From: CALIZF01 sp046292445
GTDB taxonomy: Bacteria; Pseudomonadota; Alphaproteobacteria; Rhodobacterales; Rhodobacteraceae
Reading direction: 5' to 3'
Length of the DNA: 64,000 nucleotides
NCBI GenBank assembly: GCA_046292445.1
Contig: JBKBQT010000016.1
Span: 1 to 64,000, forward strand
This document shows, piece by piece, positions 58,826 through 64,000 of the stretch (the stretch's first letter is position 1; each line of letters starts with the position of its first letter). The notes beneath the pieces were generated by a model that did no database searches, was not told where the DNA came from, and saw only the letters and a program-made list of their open reading frames with translations. A program made the position numbers and the translations under genes.

Positions 58826-59578
58826 TCAGCCGAGGGTGGAGAGGATCGGGAAGGTTTCCAGCAGCCACCACGAGAAGGCCGAAAAGCCGCCCGTCAGCAT
58901 CAGAAGGCCCACCGTCCAGAGCAAGAGGCCCATGATCCGCTCGATCCGTTCGAGGTGCCGCTTCATGAAGGCCATCGCGCCGGTGAGCCGCGGAAAGAAC
59001 GCCGCGACGGCGAGGAACGGCAGGCCGAGCCCCACCGCATAGACGCCGAGGAGGGCGGTGCCGCGCGTCAGGCTCGCCTCGTTCGCCGCCAGTGACAGGA
59101 TCGCGCCGAGCTGCGGGCCGATGCAGGGGGTCCAGCCGAAGGCGAAGGCGAGCCCCAGCACATAGGCGCCCAGCGCCGAGCCGCCGCGATCGCCGGCGTC
59201 CATGCGCATCTCGCGGTCGAGGAACCCGATCCGGTAGACGCCGACGAAATGCGCGCCAAAGGCCATCACGGTCAGGCCTGCGATGGTGTTGAACCAGTCG
59301 GCATTCGACAGGAAGAACGCGCCGAAGGCCGAGGCGGTGAAGCCGAGGAACAGGAACACCGTCGAGAGGCCGAGCACGAAGAAGGCCGCGGGCAAAAGCG
59401 TGCGGGCGCGGGCGCTGCGGCGCGCGCCCATCTCCTCGACGCTGATCCCGCCCATATAGGCGAGGTAGGGCGGCACGATGGGCAGCACGCAGGGGCTCAG
59501 GAAAGACAGCATGCCGGCCGCGAAGGCGACAAGCATGGCCGGCAGCAGCGTTGCGTCGAGAATGTCGATTCCGAACAT
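58826..59578 (-). CDS. ccdA: CcdA/DsbD-type cytochrome c biogenesis protein (250 aa)
   Basis: CcdA moves reducing equivalents across the membrane to keep apocytochrome c and periplasmic thiol proteins reduced. Six hydrophobic segments are present. The redox cysteines lie in FLSPCVLPIVPPYLAY (about 28-43) and FGWTPCIGPQLGAILSLA (near 155). Length matches. It follows rne by 77 bases on the minus strand and precedes the hydrolase/P450 pair by 51 bases. The partner thioredoxin CcmG is not in the window. Confidence 0.95.
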   Translation of the reverse strand: MFGIDILDATLLPAMLVAFAAGMLSFLSPCVLPIVPPYLAYMGGISVEEMGARRSARARTLLPAAFFVLGLSTVFLFLGFTASAFGAFFLSNADWFNTIAGLTVMAFGAHFVGVYRIGFLDREMRMDAGDRGGSALGAYVLGLAFAFGWTPCIGPQLGAILSLAANEASLTRGTALLGVYAVGLGLPFLAVAAFFPRLTGAMAFMKRHLERIERIMGLLLWTVGLLMLTGGFSAFSWWLLETFPILSTLG

Positions 59579-59617
59579 GACCGGTGCCTACGCCTGTTCC
59601 CCCGATCCGTCACGCCC

Positions 59618-59644
59618 GGCCCGGTCACGTTGACGTGCCGGGCC
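59618..59644 (-). terminator. Hairpin after rne
   Basis: GGCCCGG and CCGGGCC pair, with inner CACGT and ACGTG pairing around TG. It begins 11 bases past the rne stop. There is no T-run on the minus strand, so termination may be partial. Confidence 0.4.
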
Positions 59645-59655
59645 GCTGCGGACGG

Positions 59656-62472
59656 TCAGCGGCCGATCGACCACCAGCCCCGCTTGCGCGGCTTGTCGCC
59701 GCCGCTCGTCGCCGCCGGTTGGGGATCGGGGCTCGACGCCTCGGGCCAGACGGCACCGGCGGGCGCAGGCGCGGGTTCCGGCGCGGCCGGCCAGCTTTCG
59801 GCGGCCGCTGCCGGCACCGCGTCATCGGGCATCGCGACCTCGGGCGAGGGCGAGGCGCCCCAGGTCTGGGATGCTGGCGCGGGGTCCGGCTCGGGTGCGG
59901 CCGGCCAAAGGTTCGCCGCAGCAGAGCCTTCGGCTATGGCCGGGGCGGCTGCGGGCTGGGCCGGTTCGTGCTGGGCCGGTTCGGGCTGGGCCGGTTCGGG
60001 CTGGGCCGGTTCGGGCTGGGCGGCCGTCTTGGCCTTGGTGGTCCGCTTGCGGCTTGTGGTGCTGGCCTTGCGCGTTGCCTTGGGCTCTGCCGCAGCGTCG
60101 TCGGCCGCGTCGGCCGCCGGTTCGGCGGCGGCCTTGGCCTTGGACGTGCGGCTGCGGGTCGTGCGCTTTTTCGCCGGGGCCTCGGGCTCGGCAGCAACCT
60201 CGGCCGCAGCGACCGCCTCGGGCGCAACCACGGCCTCGGCGGCGGCGGGTTCGGCGGCGGCCGGTTCGGCCGGTTCCTCGGCGCCTGCATCCTCGGCATC
60301 GTCGGATGCGGCATCTTCGGCCGCTGCCTCGGCATCGGTCATGGGCCGGTCATCGGACCGCTCGCCACCCCCCGCGCCGCCGCGACGCCGGCGCCGGCGC
60401 CGGCGCTTCTTCTTGCCGCCCCCATTGCCGTTTGCGCTGCCGGTCTCGGACTCGTCCCCGGCGGCGCTCTCCTCCGTCTCGTCCTCGTCCTCGATCTCGT
60501 CGATCTGGTCGATCTCTTCCTCGTCCTCGATATCGGCCATGGTCGAACTTTCGATCGACACCACCGGCGAGGGCAGCGGGGCGACCACGCGGGTGGCGGT
60601 CTTGAACTTGTCGATCACGTAATCGGGGCTGATCATGGCCGGATCGGCCTCGATCCGCACCGCCATCCCGTAACGCAGCTCGATCCCGGCGATATGTTCG
60701 CGCTTGTGGTTCATCAGGAAGTTGATGATGCCCACCGGCGCCTTCAGCAGCACCTCGCGCGAGCGCTTGCGCGTCCCCTCTTCCTCGAGCGCGCGCAGGA
60801 TGGCGAGTGCCTGGCTGTCGTCCGACCGGATCAGACCCGTGCCGTGGCAATGCGGACAGGGCTGGGTCGTGGATTCCAGCATCCCGGGCCGCAGGCGCTG
60901 GCGGCTCATCTCCAAGAGGCCGAAGCCCGAGATGCGCCCGACCTGGATGCGGGCGCGGTCGGTCTTGAGCTTGTCCTTGAGCTTCTTCTCGACGGCGGCG
61001 TTGTTGCGCCGCTCCTCCATGTCGATGAAATCGATGACGATCAGGCCCGCGAGGTCGCGCAGGCGCAGTTGCCGGGCGATCTCCTCGGCCGCCTCGAGGT
61101 TGGTCTTGAGCGCGGTTTCCTCGATCGAGCCTTCCTTGGTCGCCCGGCCCGAGTTCACGTCGATCGCCACCAGCGCCTCGGTCACGCCGATGACGATGTA
61201 GCCGCCCGATTTGAGCTGCACGGTCGGGTTGAACATGCCGGCAAGATAGCTTTCGACCTGATAGCGCGCGAACAGCGGCACCTGGTCGTGATAGGGCTGC
61301 ACCACCTTGGCGTGGGACGGCATGATCATCTTCATGAAGTCCTTGGCGGTGCGGTATCCCGCCTCGCCCTCGACGAGGATTTCCTCGATCTCGCGGTTGT
61401 AGAGATCGCGGATCGCGCGCTTGATGAGGTTGCCTTCCTCGTAGATCGGCGCCGGCGCGATGGATTTGAGCGTGAGCTCGCGCACCTGTTCCCAGAGCCG
61501 GATCAGATATTCGTAGTCGCGCTTGATCTCGGCCTTGGTGCGCTTGGCGCCTGCGGTGCGGATGATGAGGCCGGCGCCGTCGGGCACCTCGAGTTCGCCC
61601 GCGATTTCCTTGAGCTTCTTGCGATCGGCGGCCTGCGTGATCTTGCGGCTGATGCCGCCGCCGCGCGCCGTATTGGGCATGAGCACGCAGTAGCGGCCCG
61701 CCAGCGACAGGTAGGTCGTGAGCGCCGCGCCCTTGTTGCCGCGCTCTTCCTTGACGACCTGGACCAGCATGATCTGCCGGACCTTGATGACCTCCTGGAT
61801 CTTGTATTTGCGCGGACGGGGGCGCCGCTGTTCCGGGATTTCCTCGGCCACGTCCTCTTCGGCGACCGATTCGATCTCGTCGTCGATCTCGGCGGCGTGG
61901 TCCATCGCGCGGTAGGTCCGGCGGCCTCCGTCGCCGTTGCCGCCGTCGCCGTTGCCGCCGTCGCCGCGCTCGTCATGGCCGGCATCGCCGTTGTCGTCAT
62001 CGGCGTCCGAAGGCCTGCCGGGCGCGTCGCGCGCATCCGGCTCGAACAGCGCATCCGCACCCGTTTCCTCGCCCAGATCGACCACGTCCATCGCACCGGT
62101 GCCAGAGGTTTCCGCCTTCGGCGCCGGCTTGCGCGCGGGCGGGCGGCGGCGTCCGCGACCCTCTTCCTCTTCCTGCTGGCGCTGGTAGGCGCGTTCTTCC
62201 TCGATCAGCGCCTTACGGTCCGCGACGGGGATCTGGTAATAGTCCGGGTGGATCTCGGCGAAGGCAAGGAAGCCGTGGCGGTTGCCGCCGTAATCCACGA
62301 ACGCTGCCTGCAGCGACGGCTCGACGCGCGTCACCTTGGCAAGGTAGATGTTCCCCGCCAGTTGCCGCTTGTTGACCGTCTCGAAATCGAATTCCTCGAC
62401 CTTGTTTCCATCCACCACGACGACGCGGGTTTCCTCCGCGTGGGTGGCATCGATAAGCATCTTCCTGGCCAT
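59656..62472 (-). CDS. rne: Ribonuclease E/G family endoribonuclease (938 aa)
   Basis: RNase E starts mRNA decay and processes rRNA and tRNA. The N-terminal catalytic half begins MARKMLIDATHAEETRVV. The S1 domain (from about residue 36) is interrupted by an acidic Gly/Asp-rich insert (about 100-215), typical of alphaproteobacteria. The catalytic site is IDVNSGRAT (Asp about 438) and VIDFIDME. The zinc-link CPHCHGTG has Cys 539 and 542. The C-terminal half is disordered, with an Arg-rich RNA-binding patch (KKKRRRRRRRR) and a long Ala/Glu/Pro tail with AQPEP repeats. It has a 380-base leader region. Confidence 0.96.
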   Translation of the reverse strand: MARKMLIDATHAEETRVVVVDGNKVEEFDFETVNKRQLAGNIYLAKVTRVEPSLQAAFVDYGGNRHGFLAFAEIHPDYYQIPVADRKALIEEERAYQRQQEEEEGRGRRRPPARKPAPKAETSGTGAMDVVDLGEETGADALFEPDARDAPGRPSDADDDNGDAGHDERGDGGNGDGGNGDGGRRTYRAMDHAAEIDDEIESVAEEDVAEEIPEQRRPRPRKYKIQEVIKVRQIMLVQVVKEERGNKGAALTTYLSLAGRYCVLMPNTARGGGISRKITQAADRKKLKEIAGELEVPDGAGLIIRTAGAKRTKAEIKRDYEYLIRLWEQVRELTLKSIAPAPIYEEGNLIKRAIRDLYNREIEEILVEGEAGYRTAKDFMKMIMPSHAKVVQPYHDQVPLFARYQVESYLAGMFNPTVQLKSGGYIVIGVTEALVAIDVNSGRATKEGSIEETALKTNLEAAEEIARQLRLRDLAGLIVIDFIDMEERRNNAAVEKKLKDKLKTDRARIQVGRISGFGLLEMSRQRLRPGMLESTTQPCPHCHGTGLIRSDDSQALAILRALEEEGTRKRSREVLLKAPVGIINFLMNHKREHIAGIELRYGMAVRIEADPAMISPDYVIDKFKTATRVVAPLPSPVVSIESSTMADIEDEEEIDQIDEIEDEDETEESAAGDESETGSANGNGGGKKKRRRRRRRRGGAGGGERSDDRPMTDAEAAAEDAASDDAEDAGAEEPAEPAAAEPAAAEAVVAPEAVAAAEVAAEPEAPAKKRTTRSRTSKAKAAAEPAADAADDAAAEPKATRKASTTSRKRTTKAKTAAQPEPAQPEPAQPEPAQHEPAQPAAAPAIAEGSAAANLWPAAPEPDPAPASQTWGASPSPEVAMPDDAVPAAAAESWPAAPEPAPAPAGAVWPEASSPDPQPAATSGGDKPRKRGWWSIGR
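59953..60012. repeat. 15-bp tandem repeat, four copies, in the rne tail
   Basis: Four units of GGGCTGGGCCGGTTC (one with a single change) encode Glu-Pro-Ala-Gln-Pro on the minus strand. They add length to the disordered C-terminal tail and may vary between strains. Confidence 0.88.
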
Positions 62473-62853
62473 GTTGATCCGTCACGCGCCGCGCCACCGC
62501 CAAGCCTGCGGTCGGGTCGGGGGGCGTGCCTGATTGGGGCGATGGTGCGCGGGACTGCGGTGCCGGATCGGCACCTGCGGCAGTCTGGGGTAACCCGTTG
62601 ACGCAACATCGCGGTTCTGTCCCGGCCCCGATGTCTCGGGACCACTGAAATAAGCCCGCTACGTCAGAGACTTGACGGACAATCTTGCGGTCTTGCGACC
62701 ATTCAGGCTGCGGTCCCGACAACGCACTGGGCGCCCGGCAGAACCACAGAGAATCTTGCCGCGCGAGCAGCCCCTCCGGTCCTGCCGCGCGTCCGGTGAC
62801 CGTAGGGCGAAAGCGGCGCCGAACACAATGGGCGAATTGCCTCGCGGGCGCGG
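62473..62853. other. 381-bp spacer: rne leader and 3' region of the regulator
   Basis: No credible gene is visible. The region precedes rne on the minus strand and follows the DctD-like gene. It contains a strong hairpin (62553-62585) that would lie in the 5' leader of rne if transcription starts upstream. I could not define a clear -35/-10 pair. RNase E commonly regulates its own mRNA through leader structures, so this leader deserves attention. Confidence 0.5.
62553..62585 (-). other. Hairpin in the putative rne 5' leader
   Basis: The outer arms GACTGC and GCAGTC and the inner arms GGTGCCG and CGGCACC pair around a 3-base loop, with four unpaired bases (TGCG) on one side only. It is about 80 bases before the rne ATG. 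Confidence 0.5.
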
Positions 62854-64000
62854 TCAGACGTATTCCGACCGCTGGAGCCCGTATTTCGCCATCTTCTCGT
62901 TCAGCGTCCGCCGCGGCAGGCACAATTCCTCCATCACCGCGACGATGCTGCCCTTGTGGCGGCGCATCGTGTTGTCGATCAGCATCCGCTCGAAGGCCTC
63001 GACATAATCCTTCAGCGGCTTGCCTTCCGTCGTCATCGCCGGCCCCGATGCCTCGTTGTCGGCCATCAGCAGCGAGGCGATCGACCCCGATCCCCGCCGG
63101 TTCTGCAGCACGGCGCGTTCGGCGATGTTCACCAGTTGCCGCACGTTGCCCGGCCATGGCGCCTGCAGCAGTTGCGCCGCCTCCTGCGCGGTGACGGCCG
63201 GCGCCTCGCAGCCGTATTCCTCGGCGAACTGTTCCGACAGGCGGGTAAAGAGCGTCAGGATATCCTCGCCGCGCTGGCGCAGCGGCGGCAGGGTGATCTT
63301 CATCGCGCCGAGGCGGTAATAGAGATCAGGGCGCAGCGCATCCTCGACCGTCTTGTCGGGCGCATGTTCGTTGCAGATCGCGATGATGCGCGTTTCCGGC
63401 GGGGCGCCCTGGTCGTTGATGAAGGTCAGCAGACGCGCCTGCATGGGCCCCGACAGCGCCTCGATATCCTCGAGGCAGAGCGTGCCGCCCCGCACTTCTT
63501 CCACCAGCGGCAGGCTCGCGCCCGATGGGACCGGGCCGAAGAGACGCTCGGCAAGCTGGTCCTCGGCATAGGCCGAACAGGACAGCACCGCAAAGCGCCG
63601 CCCCGCACGCGGGCCGACGGCATGCAGCGCATGGGCCGCGAGCGTCTTGCCCGTCCCCGTCTCGCCGTCGATGAGCACATGGCTGTCGGCCTGGCCGAGA
63701 TCGAGGATATCCTCGCGCAGCCGGTCCATCACCGGCGAGGATCCGATGAGCTTCTTCATCAGCGTGCCGCCGTCGGCCAGTTCGCGCCGCAGCGCGCGGT
63801 TGTCGAGCGTGAGGCGGCGCTGGTTCGTCGCGCGTTTGGCCAGTTCGGTCATCCGGTCGGGGTTGAAGGGCTTCTCGAGGAAATCGAACGCACCGATCCG
63901 CATCGCCTCGACCGCCATCGGCACGTCGCCATGGCCGGTGATGAGGATGACGGGCAGGCCGGAATCGACGCTCATCAACCGCTTGAGAAGCGCCATGCCG
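62854..64000 (-). CDS. DctD-like sigma-54-type response regulator lacking GAFTGA (partial, 5' end outside window)
   Basis: The visible 380 or so residues begin inside the receiver domain (VILITGHGDVPMAVEAMRIG and FLEKPF), continue with an AAA+ ATPase domain (Walker A GETGTGKT) and end with a Fis-type helix-turn-helix (GSIVAVMEELCLPRRTLNEK). After the LFG motif the normal GAFTGA loop, which touches sigma-54, is missing and replaced by a shorter PVPSGASLPLVEEV. The Walker B is LCLEDIE, not LFLDEIE. The protein is similar to DctD but probably does not activate sigma-54 in the usual way. The frame is open to the window edge, so the start is not seen. Confidence 0.85.
   Translation of the reverse strand, partial: GMALLKRLMSVDSGLPVILITGHGDVPMAVEAMRIGAFDFLEKPFNPDRMTELAKRATNQRRLTLDNRALRRELADGGTLMKKLIGSSPVMDRLREDILDLGQADSHVLIDGETGTGKTLAAHALHAVGPRAGRRFAVLSCSAYAEDQLAERLFGPVPSGASLPLVEEVRGGTLCLEDIEALSGPMQARLLTFINDQGAPPETRIIAICNEHAPDKTVEDALRPDLYYRLGAMKITLPPLRQRGEDILTLFTRLSEQFAEEYGCEAPAVTAQEAAQLLQAPWPGNVRQLVNIAERAVLQNRRGSGSIASLLMADNEASGPAMTTEGKPLKDYVEAFERMLIDNTMRRHKGSIVAVMEELCLPRRTLNEKMAKYGLQRSEYV

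Overview
The window is high-GC chromosomal DNA from an alphaproteobacterium, very probably a member of the Rhodobacterales (Rhodobacteraceae/Paracoccaceae). The case rests on gene content and order: ctaC-ctaB-ctaG-ctaE-SURF1-thrC-M16 peptidase, dprA-topA, a short RpoN, an RNase E with an acidic insert in its S1 domain, DmdB/DmdC-type acyl-CoA enzymes, and family-typical palindromic intergenic repeats. It is mostly core and near-core metabolism. There is no prophage, insertion sequence, CRISPR array or recognisable defence island. One assembly gap (10 N) at 3695-3704 is flanked by a poly-C stretch that looks artefactual.

Layout. 1-9.3 kb (+): an SCP2-domain protein with a coupled lipase-like hydrolase, then a MerR regulator followed by a fatty-acid oxidation set (two acyl-CoA dehydrogenases, thiolase FadA, multifunctional FadB). 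9.3-15.7 kb: Hint-domain protein, sulfotransferase and EamA transporter on the minus strand; acyl-CoA synthetase and a membrane-anchored protein on plus; a SPOR protein on minus. 15.8-20.3 kb (-): a tightly overlapped nucleoside-salvage operon, cdd-deoA-deoB-add-upp. 20.4-22.7 kb (+): malic enzyme MaeB. 22.7-34.6 kb (-): a long co-directional run reading ctaC, ctaB, a small membrane protein, ctaG, ctaE, SURF1, thrC, M16 peptidase, GNAT, MBL protein, FAD-linked oxidase, two paralogous secreted proteins and rpoN.

34.7-43.1 kb (+): tldD, dprA, topA and a scoAB operon that contains a DUF1801 gene. 43.1-46.1 kb: a lytic transglycosylase (-), two Flp-type pilin genes and cpaB (+), and tRNA-Leu(UAA) (-). 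46.3-54.1 kb: a four-domain secreted protein, divergent putR/putA, rhomboid protease, inositol monophosphatase and a fasciclin protein. 54.2-64 kb: divergent metR/metF, then minus-strand P450, hydrolase, ccdA, rne, and a DctD-like response regulator cut by the window edge.

Functional themes are beta-oxidation and acyl-CoA activation, nucleoside salvage, assembly of the aa3 cytochrome oxidase, DNA uptake and topology, proline catabolism and methionine/folate metabolism. Candidate regulatory sites read directly from the sequence are: a MerR-type 19-bp-spacer promoter, an FNR-type box between ctaC and tldD, a full CtrA-type box before dprA, two MetR-like boxes between metR and metF, and an interrupted palindrome between putR and putA.

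I did not find a clearly new multi-gene system. The best candidates for a second look are the response regulator lacking the GAFTGA loop, the CtrA box at dprA, the P450 coupled to a membrane hydrolase, the tandem secreted paralogues, and two 36-bp-arm hairpins that show compensatory variation.
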